A stretch of 64,000 nt of DNA from Eurosta solidaginis (Eukaryota; Arthropoda; Insecta; Diptera; Tephritidae), in the NCBI RefSeq assembly GCF_040869045.1, contig NC_090322.1, positions 192,633,477 through 192,697,476 on the forward strand, given 5' to 3'. Both the position numbers and the translations under genes were made by a program. The notes beneath the pieces were generated by a model. That model ran no database searches. It saw nothing but the letters and a program-made list of their open reading frames with translations, and was not told the DNA's origin. Below are positions 1-10,262 of the stretch, in pieces. Every line of letters begins with the position of its first letter. Within the stretch, counting starts at the first letter, position 1.

Positions 1-1420
1 ACTTACCAGTTTTGATTAATTAATCTTCCAAATTAATTTGCAATTTATTGAAATCGAATAGAATGTTAGGGACAAAAAAAAATAAAGGCAATGTATAACA
101 AAGAATGAATTATGGCACGAAAAAGGTACAGCATATTTACAGAAATACACATATAAATACAAAAATCAAATTCCATCAAAGCAACAACAAATTATATTCA
201 GCTGCTGCTGAATTGCTTCCACTGTACGTTGTTAACATTTAGGAGTATTTTATAATGCACTTGTTTCCGCGGCCGCTTGTGTTTAATTTCTGAGCTCCTA
301 TTAAAGTATGCAGTGTTTGCTAAATTGCCGGCGTAGAGTGTGATTAGAAAAATAAATATGTACATTTAGTTTCCCTAAAAACTTATAAAGAAAAGATTTT
401 AGAGTAAATGATATTGAAACAAATTAGATTTTTAAACTCTCTTTCAATAAAAAAAGTTAGAAATCACAGTTCGAAAATTTTTATTTTTTCAGAACCTGCT
501 ATAGAGTATATTATATTAAATTTTCGTGTACACAGTATAACTGTAGGGAAGAATGCCTTATTTTAGACAGTGACACATAATCCTTTATTTACATTGTCGT
601 CGATCTTTATATTCTGAGAGCTAATTCAAACGGGGAGTTTAAAGTGTTAAGGTCGTCACTTTTTATTTTTTTCATAAGTTCATTGTTTCGCTTTCATTTA
701 CGGGTAGGTAGTTATATTTCACAATGTGTGAATAGGTGTTCAGAATTTAGAGATGAACGGCAATGGAAACAAATGATTTATATATTGCCCAAAATGTTCC
801 AACGCACACATTGTTAAATGGTTCGGAGAAAATACCTGGAATAGGACAACAAGATTTTGTAGCATATATTTGGGAGCAATACATGAATTATGTAGTTCAT
901 TCATCATTGGTCTTTATATTCTGAGCACCTATTCAAATGCGCAATATTTAAGTAGTATTAATCACGATAAATTTTTTTAATGTGTGTTTTAAGTAGCTTA
1001 ATTGGGCATCATGCCTTCGATGCAGATTTCTTTCAACTTCTGAGCTTCTGATAATTTCGAGGCTCAATTAGGAGCCGTGTGGACACGATTTTAGTCCGAA
1101 TGTGCTATTTTCATCATAGCTTTGATTGCCGCCATGAGAAGCTCAACTAAAAATTAGATCAAAGTCACGTCCTTTTGGAATTACTGTCAATAGGATAAAT
1201 CTTGGAATATTACAAACGTAAGAAGAAGCTGAGCCCATATCTCTTGACAACCATGAGCTCTTGAAATATAAAAGAACACAAACATGCGTACTTATTTCCA
1301 GATTTGAAGTATTGATTACAGCAGCCAGGGATTGTGAGAATCAATTCAAAAATAACGCGCAAGAAGGGAGTAGGAATACTTAGAAAGCTCACTTTAGACC
1401 AACGATAGTATATTTACACA
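1..1420. other. AT-rich DNA, no gene seen, with partial copies of a local repeat
   Basis: I see no coding region. The stretch is AT-rich. At about 232-325 it carries a copy of a local repeat (aggag..., then a tttccgcggccgcttg core, then tttctgagctcctatta). Weaker echoes, such as ttatattctgag with a following ctattcaaa, lie near 610-630 and 908-935. The same repeat recurs at 1425-1640, 1678-1765 and 3398-3620. Small ORFs here have no recognisable content. Confidence 0.5.
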
Positions 1421-1424
1421 AACA

Positions 1425-1645
1425 AACAAAAAAAAAAGATATCACATTTTCTTCCATAGTAAGGTCAAACAAATTATATTGAGCCCATGCAATAGGATAT
1501 ATAATGTGCTACACAAAACAATCAAATTGTAGTATATATTTAGGCGCATTTAGAATTCTGTTGTTTCCGTTGCCGCTTGTGTTAAATTTCTGAGCTCCTA
1601 TTACACTAGACAAATTTCCAACGTGAAGTGAGTGACTTATGAACC
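1425..1645 (+). repeat. Local dispersed repeat, copy 2
   Basis: About 215 bp matching 3398-3620 along its whole length. Shared landmarks in order are: an A-run then atcacattttcttc; gatcaaacaaattata or its close variant; agcccatgcaat; tagtatatatttagg; a ttccgttgccgcttgtg core; and ttctgagctcctatta. The last part carries short inverted words (aggagc and gctcct), so the 3' half could fold. The family is not one I recognise. Confidence 0.6.
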
Positions 1646-1677
1646 AAATCCACATGAGGTTCACTAATTAGTAAATT

Positions 1678-1765
1678 TGTAGCATACATTTAGGAGCTAG
1701 GGCTGTTGCTTCCGCTGCAGCTTGTATTTAATTTCTGAGTTCCCATTACAGTGGGCAAGTTTTCT
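1678..1765 (+). repeat. Local dispersed repeat, copy 3 (3' half)
   Basis: Contains the landmarks tagcatacatttaggagct, ttccgctgcagcttgt and atttctgagttcccatta, matching the 3' half of the copies at 1425-1645 and 3398-3620. It lies only about 40 bp downstream of copy 2, so the two could be a decayed tandem pair. Function is unknown. Confidence 0.55.
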
Positions 1766-2218
1766 TAAATTTTCACAGACCACACTTGACGTTCGAAAGC
1801 GCCAAGCTGTCCAGGCTTCCGTAAAACCGGTTATGAATGAAACTTATTCGGTTTTTCACGACTTTCGAAAGTAAGGGTAAAAATTAATTAAGCCGAAACA
1901 TAACCTTTCGAAGCTGCTTCAAAAACTAAGCCGAAACCATTATTTTGATTCAAAATAGAATGAGATGAAATTTTGAAACTGGCTCCCATCGACTTTGTGA
2001 GAATTATCAAAATCAGCGGCACATCCTTCTCATTTTTTTTATTTTTTAAGAAAATACAAAAATAAAAAACTTTTCAGTATTAACAAACATATTTTTTTAC
2101 TGTTGAATTCGGTATCTTTTGTATATTCAATTCAAATTAGATAAATTAAATTAATTAATGTACTTCGTTTCCGCTTCTTTTTTACAGTTTTAAGTAAAGC
2201 CGAACTTATAACGCGTGT

Positions 2219-2295
2219 GTTAAGGACCATTAACATCGATAACACTCCACAAGGCCTTCGGGGAGTGTCCTCATCGGTATAACAACGCGGGCGTT
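2219..2295 (+). repeat. Fragment of the CAA-tailed short repeat
   Basis: Carries the words aaggaccattaacatcgat, aacactccacaaggccttcg and ggggagtgtcctcatcgg. These match the 3' part of the longer copy at 62021-62422 (ggaccatcacatcgataac, ccccaaagccttcggg, gcaaccttatcgctacaac). It is truncated at both ends and abuts a minus-strand RT remnant. Confidence 0.55.
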
Positions 2296-2299
2296 TGGC

Positions 2300-2610
2300 C
2301 CGCTTACAATATGGTCAGCATACGGCAGTGATTGCATGATTTCATAGTTGGCGCAGTTTGCAGCATTCCCCTTCTTGTGGACTTGACAAAGGACACTTAG
2401 ACTCCAATCATAGGGAATGCACTCGTTCGACCAAACGCTGCCAAAAAACTGATGCATTGGCCTTAATTTGTCCAGTTGTTTTTCCGTGCTCGCCTGTAAC
2501 CAAATTTTTCCTGAGCGGCTGTACGAAGTGCTTTAGAGATATGCTCCTCCATACTGTCTGGTCGCTTTGTGCTATTAGAGAGCAGGTGTGAGGATCGAGT
2601 TCCAAAATCT
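2300..2610 (-). pseudogene. RTE-like LINE reverse transcriptase remnant
   Basis: On the minus strand the sequence reads HQFFGSVWSNECIPYDW then LSVLCQVHKKGNAANCANY. This is the signature at the start of the reverse transcriptase of RTE-clade LINEs, where a W..E.IP.DW stretch is followed by a KKGD..NC.NYRGI motif. Upstream in a second frame (to about 2600) comes a segment ending QPLRKNLVTGEHGKTTG that would be the endonuclease-RT linker, so at least one frameshift separates them. There is no catalytic YADD, and the fragment is cut off by the CAA repeat at its 3' side. A decayed RTE fragment fits best. Confidence 0.6.
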
Positions 2611-2829
2611 TTGTCAGTTTGTTGCGATAGCGATATCTGTCAACAAAAATTAAAAATAATATTAATAAAATTGGAATATTTAAAAGACATTTTGCGTTAA
2701 TACAACAATAACCAAATAAGTAGGTTTTTATGGAAGTATACATAAAAAAAATAATAATAAAAAAATCTTTATGTACCAAAAATTTTCACTTATTTAACAG
2801 TGTAGTATATGTATAATTTCCAACTGTTA

Positions 2830-3225
2830 TAATGGTTAGGTTAGAGTGGCCACCGGTGCGAGCACCAGTGCACTTAGGCTCAAAATGGTCCATTGTGATA
2901 CCACGTGGATCTCTCCCCTACACAAACCAACAGGTCGATTAAGCAAATGTCAGGAATTTCTTAGATTCCAACATAGCCAGATCACAAAGATCGTCAAAGA
3001 AGGGAGATCCCAGAGATTTCTTCCTCTTGCGCCAAAGCGCAGGACAGTCGCACAGAAAATGGTTGACTGTTTCTATCTCCTCTTCGTCATGTCAGCTCCT
3101 GCAGTAATCATTATACGGAGCACCCAGCCCTTGTGCATGCTGTCAACAACTCCGCAAAAACAAAATCAGTGCGCCATACGGATGCACCCCTCGTGTCGCT
3201 TGGGCGGGCTTTGGAGGGTAATAAT
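2830..3225 (-). pseudogene. C-terminal remnant of an I-group LINE ORF2
   Basis: The minus strand encodes EEEIETVNHFLCDCPAL followed by WRKRKKSLGSPFFDDLCDL and KKFLTFA. This is the zinc-binding tail after the RNase H domain of I-group non-LTR retrotransposon ORF2. The LINE 3' UTR would follow at lower coordinates, and 2835-2860 indeed has the ggttaggttagagtggcc word seen in the 3' UTRs of such elements. No RT or RNase H remains in this copy. The plus-strand ORF of 128 codons across the region is a shadow. Confidence 0.65.
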
Positions 3226-3397
3226 CTTTTAGGTAATTATTATCTACATATACTTATGTACTTAGTTTTAAATAAATATTTATATTTTTCGCAGTCGGCT
3301 AATGATTTGAATGAATACTTTTTTATACGTATGAATATCGAACATTTGATAACGTTCTATATGAGGCGATGTGTTAAGAGCATTTTTATTTGTTCGA

Positions 3398-3620
3398 AAC
3401 AAAAAAAATATCACACTTTCTTCTATATACATATATAGCAAGATCAAACAAATTATATATAGCCCATGCAATGGGGTATATCATACATTACACAAATGAG
3501 TACAATTTATAGTATACTTTTAGGAGCATTATAACGTGCAATTACTTCCTTAGCAGCTAGTGTTCAAATTTTGAGCTCCTATTAGAGTATTCAATGCTTG
3601 CAAAATTTCCTTCAACGAAA
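3398..3620 (+). repeat. Local dispersed repeat, copy 4
   Basis: Long match to 1425-1645: aaaaaatatcacactttctt, caagatcaaacaaattata, tagcccatgcaat, tagtatacttttaggagca, then ttttgagctcctattagag. It differs by a tata insertion after cttctata. I see no coding content. The ORFs at 3133-3438 and 3280-3471 simply run through AT-rich repeat sequence. Confidence 0.6.
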
Positions 3621-3818
3621 GAAGCCTTATCGAACGAAGAAGATCTGCAGAACACCTATTCGAAGGCAGTTTCTCTACAATGAATGAGTTACTCGCCTAT
3701 AACGAATCGGGAACTTTTCTCTAACAAGCCTGTAATTTTTGAATAACAAAGCGATATCACGCCAAAACTTGTCAATAACTTCGGTATAGATACTCATCTT
3801 TACCTTCCTCCTCTATTT

Positions 3819-4320
3819 TATACTCAGCTGAGCAGAGTATAATAATTTTGTTCGCACAACGGTTCCCCGTAACGGCATAAACTAATGAAGATAGATATAG
3901 ACTTCTATATATCAAAATGATCTGGGCGAAAAAATAAATTCATTTAGCCATGTCAATCCGTCCGTCCGTCTGTTCGTAAACACGATAACTTGACTAAATT
4001 TTGACGTATCTTAATGAAATTTGGTAAGTAAGTTCATGGGCACTTATGTCAGATCGTTATTAAAAATGAATGAAATCGGACCATAACCACGCCCACTTTT
4101 TCGATATCGAAAATTTCGAATAAACGAAAAAGTGGGATAATTCATTACCAAAGACGGATAAAGCGATGAAGCTTGGTAGGTGGGTTGACCTTATGACGCA
4201 GAATAGAAAATTAGTAAAATCTTGGGCAATGGGCGTGGCACTGCCCACTTTTAAAAGAAGGTAATTTTTTTTATTTATTTTATTTTTATAATTTAAAAGT
4301 TTTGCGAGCTGTAATTTGGC
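3819..4320 (+). mobile_element. Helentron-like family 1, 5' fragment
   Basis: Starts with the family 5' end, tatactcagctgagcagag, preceded by T. The next blocks come in the usual order: acttctatatatcaaaatga, a (gtcc)n run with ccatgtcaatccgtccgtcc, cacgataacttga, ataaccacgcccactttttc, gggcgtggcactgcccactt. It stops near 4320 and a CAA-repeat fragment follows, so the tandem array and 3' hairpin are missing. Confidence 0.75.
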
Positions 4321-4324
4321 AGCT

Positions 4325-4445
4325 GACGTTGTGGCCTAGAAGGTTTAATGTAATAGTAATCGTTGCCGAGACGGTCAGGCTATCCATTAACATCGATAAC
4401 GCTCCGCAAAACCTACGGGTGTCTCTATCAACAACAACAACAAAT
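4325..4445 (+). repeat. Fragment of the CAA-tailed short repeat
   Basis: Words ggcctagaaggtttaatg, atcgttgccgagacggtc, cattaacatcgataacgctc and the tail atcaacaacaacaacaa align in order with the copy at 62021-62422 (tggcctgaaggtttaatg, atcgttcccgagatggtcgg, and so on). The first 220 bp of the element are missing and an internal deletion removes the ggtaccggagcg part. Confidence 0.65.
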
Positions 4446-4449
4446 ACCC

Positions 4450-5087
4450 GCACTTACAATTTGTAGGTGAAGTGATCTGTAGTCACCTATGCAGCGTACC
4501 ACTTAACCTGACACTAAGCTTATACCAGTTTGTCCGCAATCCAAATTTGAAAAGGGATGAATTGTGAAATACCTTCAATTAACATGCACAGTAGATTTTA
4601 AATCGAAAAATTTGTCTCAATTTGTGAAAACAAGAACAGTTTTTCAAATCGAACCCGAGAAACTTTGACGACGAAGTAGGACAATGACATCCAACGGTAG
4701 TCATAAAATATTTCATTTCATTATCCAAGACTTCTGTGTGGTTTACATTTTTAGGTTTCATGTGGTCAGAGCCGGCGAAAGGCGTGGGAATGTACCCACC
4801 CTGGAATTGGTGAAAAATTGTCAAATAATCGGTAAAAATTACAATTAAAACTTCATTACATTATTAGTTGCCGATTTATTACTGATTATACTTTATTTGT
4901 AGAATAATATAATCCCTCATGCCTATCACTTTTATGGCCGATCCAAATTACCCCCGCAGACTTTGTGCATTTAGCCGGCCCTGCATGTGGTTGTGCCCAA
5001 GCCCGCACACAACAGATGTTACCTTCTAAGTATGACAAACATCTTAAATACGTACTCAAGTTGTAATTATTTTAAATTGATATATAT
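4450..5087. other. Unassigned intergenic DNA
   Basis: I see no gene or recognisable element between the CAA repeat and the solo LTR. The minus-strand ORF of 81 codons (4579-4824) has no recognisable domain. Confidence 0.5.
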
Positions 5088-5591
5088 TGTAACGAATGTG
5101 GGGAAATTCCTGACGATAATACACCTTCTGCTAACGTTCTAATCGCTGGGCTGTCGAATAAATAACTCCAATATTCCGTGTTGCAAAATGGGAGTAGTAC
5201 TTTAGAATTAAACTTCACTTCACAATTAAAAGCGTATTTAAATCAAACTGATTACTGATTCCTTAGCTTGCGCTGCTTTTATATGCACTCCCGGTTATCT
5301 CGTTCGCCAATTCTCCTAAGGTATAGTCGTTTCACGATCATGTGTTCTAGAACAGTTGCACCTCATGCTTTTTGTAGTTTATGCCTTTCTTCTAGCCATA
5401 TGCGTGTGTATGTGTGAGTAACTACTTCTGCTGATGACTTGATGTGTCTGTGTGTGAGATATCTCTACACTTCTAGCTGCTATTTATGTTTGTGGAATAT
5501 TCTTCGTTGCCTTTTACATTATTGTGGCTGCTTGCCGATTTTGTTGTTGTGATTATTTACTAACAGCATAGTGATGTTAACATTCGCCACA
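5088..5591 (-). mobile_element. Solo LTR, gypsy-like
   Basis: A 504-bp unit running TGTAACG...CCACA on the plus strand, flanked by ATAT at 5084-5087 and again at 5592-5595. That gives TG...CA ends with a 4-bp target duplication, as in Ty3/gypsy elements. Read on the minus strand it has a promoter-like TATAAAAG (5276-5283), a downstream atcagtaatcag that could be the initiator, and ggagttatttattcgac near the 3' end. No internal gag or pol sequence adjoins it, so it looks like the product of LTR-LTR recombination. Confidence 0.7.
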
Positions 5592-5595
5592 ATAT

Positions 5596-6166
5596 CAACG
5601 CGGCTGCCTCATCGCAATCGAATACAATCGGTAAAAACTGTAGTTGCTTACAATCCCAAAATTAAATTCACTTTAAGCATAGATTTTTCAAATTTGTGCA
5701 TGAATAAATCCGTGCATTATTTTCCTTTATTGTTTCGTTTTACGATCAACCTTTCAAAAGGCACAGAGAAAAAGACTTGAAAAAGGCATCAACTAATTCA
5801 GAAATGACGAAAACAATTTAACAGTTTTTCGCTCTCTTTATTCTACTACATATCTATATTTTTAGCGCATTTTGATAGTTTTTTTTATAAAAATATTGCT
5901 GACATTTACGTATTGGAAAATGCCCTTTTCAGTGCTTTAGGTTGATATTTTTACTGTTTGCTTTTTCATTTTTCGTATTCCGTTTTTCATTAGAGAATCA
6001 ATAAATGTTTGATAGACCATGAATTTTATTGAACTTGGTCTTGAGGCATGGACATTTATGTATGTTTGTATATGCCCGTCATTTACTGTTTTATTCAATG
6101 CAAATATGTACTTTTAGTATTTTCCATTTTGCTTAAAAAAATAGCAAAGATGGCAAACAATTTTTT
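5596..6166. other. Unassigned AT-rich DNA
   Basis: I see nothing recognisable between the solo LTR and the Helentron-like element. The 69-codon plus-strand ORF starting at 5571 begins inside the LTR and has no known domain. Confidence 0.5.
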
Positions 6167-7851
6167 TATACTCAGTTGAGCAGAGCTCATAGAGTATATT
6201 AACTTTGATTGGATAACGGTTGGTTGTACATATATAAAGGAATCGAGATTGATATAGACTTCCATATATCAAAATCATCAGTATCGGAAAAAATTTTGAT
6301 TGAGCCATGTCCGTCCGTCCGTCTGTCCGTTAACACGATAACTTGAGTAAATTTTGAGGTATCTTGATGAAATTTGGTATGTAGGTTCCTGGGCACTCAT
6401 CTCAGATCGCTATTTAAAATGAACGATATCAATCTATAACCACGCCCACTTTTTCGATATCGAAAATTTCGAAAAACCGAAAAAATGCGATAATTCATTA
6501 CCAAAGACGGATAAAGCGATGAAACTTGGTAGATGAGTTGAACTTATGACCCAGAATAGAAAATTAGTAAAATTTTGGACATTGGGCGTGGCACCGCCCA
6601 CTTTTAAAAGAAGGTATTTAAAAAGTTTTGCAAGCTGTATTTTGGCAGTCGTTGAAGATATATGATGAAATTTGGCAGGAACGTTACACCTATTATGTAT
6701 GCTTAATAAAGATTAGCAAAATCGGAGAACGACCACGCCCACTTAAAAAAAAAATTTGTTTAAGTCAAATTTTAACAAAAAATGTAATATCTTTACAGTA
6801 TATAAGTAATTATGTCAACATTCGACTCCAGTAATGATATAGTGCAATAAAATACAAAAATAAAAGAAAATTGCAAATTGGGTGTGGCTCCGCCCTTTTT
6901 CATTTAATTTGTCTAGGATACTTTTAATGCCATAAGTCGAACAAAAGTTTACCAATCCTTGTGAAATTTTATAGGGGCTTAGATTATAGGACGATAACTG
7001 TTTTCTGTGAAAAAGGGCGAAATCGGTTGAAGCCACGCCCAGTTTTATTACACAGTCGACCGTCTGTCCTTCCGCTCGGCCATTAACACGATAACTTGAG
7101 CAAAAATCGATATATCTTTACTAAACTCCGTTCACGTACTTATCTGAACTCACTTTTTATTGGTGTAAGAAATGGCCGAAATCCGACATGACCACGCCCA
7201 CTTTTTTGATACCGGAAGTTACGAAATATGAAAAAAATGCCATAGTTCTATACCAAATACGAAATAAGGGATGAACAATGGTGATTGGATTGGTTTATTG
7301 ACGCAAAATATAACTTTAGAAAAAAACTTTGCAAAATGGGTGTGACACCTACCATATTAAGTGGAAGAAAATGAAAAAGTTCTGCAGGGCGAAATAAAAA
7401 GCCATTGGGGTCTTGGCAGGAATACTGTTCGTGGTATTACATATATAAATAAATTAGCGGTACCAGACCGATGATGTTCTGGATACCCTGGCCCAAATTT
7501 TGGTCAATATCTCGAAAACGCCTTCACATATACAACTAAGGGCCACTCCCTTTTAAAATACTCATCAAAACCTTTCATTTGATACCCATATCGTACAAAC
7601 AAATTCTAGAGTCAGCCTTGGTCCACCTTTATGGCGATATCCCTAAATGGCGTCCACCCATAGAGCTGTGGCCTACTCCCTCTTAAAATACTCTCTAATA
7701 CCTTCCATTTAATACACATGTCATACAAACACATTCCAGGGTTACCCTAGGTTCATTTTCCTACATGGTGATTTTCCCTTATTTTGTCTCCAAAGCTCTC
7801 ATCTGAGTATGTAATGTTCGGTTACACCCGAACTTAGCCTTCCTTACTTGT
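6167..7851 (+). mobile_element. Helentron-like family 1, complete short copy
   Basis: Non-autonomous element of 1,685 bp. The 5' end is tatactcagttgagcagag; the 3' end is ctgagtatgtaatgttcggt, acacccgaac, then ttccttacttgt. The terminal parts contain a subterminal inverted repeat (actcagttgag with a 3' copy decayed to ctcatctgagt). A perfect hairpin GTTCGG-TTACAC-CCGAAC lies 24-41 bp before the 3' end. The flanks read T|T with no target duplication. The interior holds a gtccgtccgtctgtccgt run, several CCACGCCCAC/GGGCGTGGC motifs and only about two copies of the roughly 130-bp repeat (7495-7745). This matches the architecture of DINE-1/mini-me type Helentron derivatives. It encodes no Rep/helicase. 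Confidence 0.8.
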
Positions 7852-8194
7852 TTTAGTTAGAGAGTTAGAACAAATATTAATCACATCGTAATACATGAAT
7901 TTTTGCAAAGGAAAAGAAAACGTTCTCTATATTTCACGAATTTAAATTTCTTGCTTTCAAAGGACAATATAAAATCGTCTTCATACGGCGTTCGAGACAC
8001 GCGCATTAAAAGGCCTTTCGATTTTCACGAGTCAGCCATAGTCATGTCGACGTAACTACTACTAAGAGTTTTTACTAACATATCGAAATTATAATTCCTA
8101 TTTGAGAAAAATTACTAAATTTACATACGACAATTATTACAAGGACATATTTCTGAGTTTCATCAATCGGTCAGAAAGTTTTTGAAGGTTCAAT
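7852..8194. other. Unassigned spacer
   Basis: About 340 bp of AT-rich DNA between a Helentron-like element and a minus-strand SINE. I see no feature in it. Confidence 0.4.
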
Positions 8195-8535
8195 GAAAAA
8201 AAAACCGCGATACACCTCCGAAGAGATTAAGCTTATATTCCAATTTGCGTCGGGCTCCTTTTAATTTTACTTACAAATTCGCGACACGGCACCTGCATAT
8301 TTTACGCCGGTACTGAACGGCATCTGCAAGGCAGATGAGTTTTCAGTGAGGGGCTTTTTATTGCAGAAATACATACGGACTGTTTGCCAAATCGCTGCCA
8401 AGGGCCAACCCCTGCTTAAAAGGCCGTTTCCTTATTGAAAAAACTTGTTTTTAAATTTTTGATGTTGCTTCAGCCCAAAAATTTAACCCTGGCTCTTCGC
8501 TGTGGTAAGTGAAGCACGCTACCACGTGCAGCCGC
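8195..8535 (-). mobile_element. tRNA-derived SINE, diverged copy
   Basis: Reads as the reverse complement of the SINE at 30261-30630. Landmarks in order are cctccgaagagatt (3' end of the SINE), gaacggcatctgcaaggcag, atgagttttcagtgaggg, ttgcagaaatacatacgg, tttgatgttgctt, and a decayed tRNA-related head (aagcacgctaccacgtg). It is much more diverged than the copies at 14108 and 30261. Confidence 0.7.
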
Positions 8536-8539
8536 CGCT

Positions 8540-8695
8540 CATATGAAATCGTTCCCGAGATAGTCGGGCTAGTACCTTGGTGTTGGTACTTGTTACCAGA
8601 ACCTACCACATCTATATCCAGAACAGGACCATCAGCACCGATAAACCCCCTAAACTTTCACGAAGTGGTGCTACAACAACGACAACTACAATGTA
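8540..8695 (+). repeat. Fragment of the CAA-tailed short repeat
   Basis: Contains aatcgttcccgagatagtcg, ggctagtaccttgg, ggaccatcagcaccgataa and the tail gctacaacaacgacaactac, collinear with 62270-62422. It is the 3' portion only. Confidence 0.65.
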
Positions 8696-8809
8696 CGCGG
8701 TAGATTTTTCTGTCCGAAAATAAATGAAATCAATTTTCGATGTTCAATCCCTATCTCTACTGAGTATTTTACCCCTTTCACTTTCTTGATTTTTCTGTCT
8801 TCTACTTGA

Positions 8810-9620
8810 TACAAATTTGGAAATTTTTTTGAAAATGGGCGTGGCACCGCCCACTTGTGATAAAATCAATTTTACAAATATTATTAATCATAAATCAAAA
8901 ACCGTTAAACTTATCATAACAAAACTTGACAGAGAGGTTGCCTTTACTATAAGGAATGCTTTGAAGAAAGTTAATGAAGTCGGTTAAAGACCATGCCCAT
9001 TTTGTCGTGGACGAATAAAATATGCTATATCTTTGCAAAAAAGAGCTTTATATCAATGATGTTTTAACGAGTGAATTTATAACAATAAAAAGGAAAAATT
9101 TAAATTTTTTAAAATGGGCGTGGGCCCCTTTTATGACTAAGCAGTTTTCTATGTTTCGGGAGCCATAACTCGAAGAAAAATTACCGAATCGTAAAAAGAT
9201 TGGGTTCACATATTTCCCTTATAGCGGGAAATATTTCTAGTAAAGATGGGCGGGATCAGTTAAGGACAACGCCCACTTTAATATAAAAGATGTTTAATGA
9301 TATTTCAATTACCAAGTTTTATTGTAAGAGGAATTTGGAAAACATTTTTTTTAAATGGGCGTTGCCACGCCCCTATTTCGATCAAGCATTGCACAACAAT
9401 TCTAGATCCAGAAAAACTAAATCCTCGTAACAAAATTCGATATACGTATTAGGCTTATAACAAGAAATATTTCTGGTAAAAAAGCCTAGATCAAACTTTA
9501 ACATCCTAGGTTTATTATTTACCAAATATTCAGGTTTTCTGTGTTTTCCAAAATGTTAAATATAAAAAAGTGGGCGTGGTTATCGTTGGATTTCGCTCTT
9601 TACTCAAGTCATCGTGCGCA
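8810..9620 (+). repeat. CCACGCCC/GGGCGTGG-rich repeat, probably Helentron interior
   Basis: Every 100-150 bp this stretch shows a phrase built on gggcgtggcaccgcccactt, catgcccattttgtcg, atgggcgtgggcccc, aacgcccacttt, or gggcgttgccacgcccc, each followed by an A/T-rich block. That rhythm is the same as the interior of the family-1 Helentron-like elements, but the text is not the same. I take it as a related, older element lacking recognisable ends. Confidence 0.4.
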
Positions 9621-9624
9621 CAGA

Positions 9625-10250
9625 CAGACGGACGGATGGCCAATGCATAAACTAATCGAGATAGATATAGACTTCTATATATCAAAATGATCTGGGTGAA
9701 AAAAGAAATTAATTTAGCCATGTCCGTCCGTCCGTCCGTCTGTCCGTAAGCACGATAACTTGAGTAAATTTTGAGGTATCTTATTGAAATCTTACATACC
9801 ATTATCATATTCCTGGGCGCTCATCTCAGATCGCTATTTAAAATTAATGAAATCGGACTATAACCACGCCCAATTTTTCGATATCGAAAATTTCGAAAGA
9901 CCGAAAAAGTAGGAGGGTTGACCTTATGACGCAGAATAGAAAATTGGTAAAATTTTGGACAATGGGCGTGGCACCGCCCACTTTTAAAGGAAGGTAATTT
10001 AAAAGTTTTGCAACCTGTAATTTGGCAGTCGTTAAAGATATCATGATGAAATTTGGCAGAAACGTTACTCCTATTACTATATGTGTTCTTAATAAAAATT
10101 AGTATAATCGGATGACGAACACGCCCACTTAACAAAAAAAAATTTTTTTAAGTCAAATTTTAACAAAAAATTGAATATCTTTACAGTATATAATTAAATT
10201 ATATCTACATTCAACTCGAACATTTGTCTCCCGAACACCCGAACTTAAAC
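9625..10250 (+). mobile_element. Helentron-like family 1, internal fragment
   Basis: Begins without the 5' terminus at gacagacggacggatggcc. It then follows the family order: actaatcgagatagatatag, ccatgtccgtccgtccgtcc, cacgataacttgagtaaatt, ataaccacgcccaatttttc, gggcgtggcaccgcccactt, atcatgatgaaatttggca. It ends next to the intact element that starts at 10263. About 60 bp around the Scc-rich motif are deleted relative to other copies. Confidence 0.7.
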
Positions 10251-10262
10251 ACCCTTATTTGT

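Noticed and set aside
2846..3232. 128-codon plus-strand ORF
   Set aside because: Shadow of the minus-strand LINE C-terminal coding sequence.
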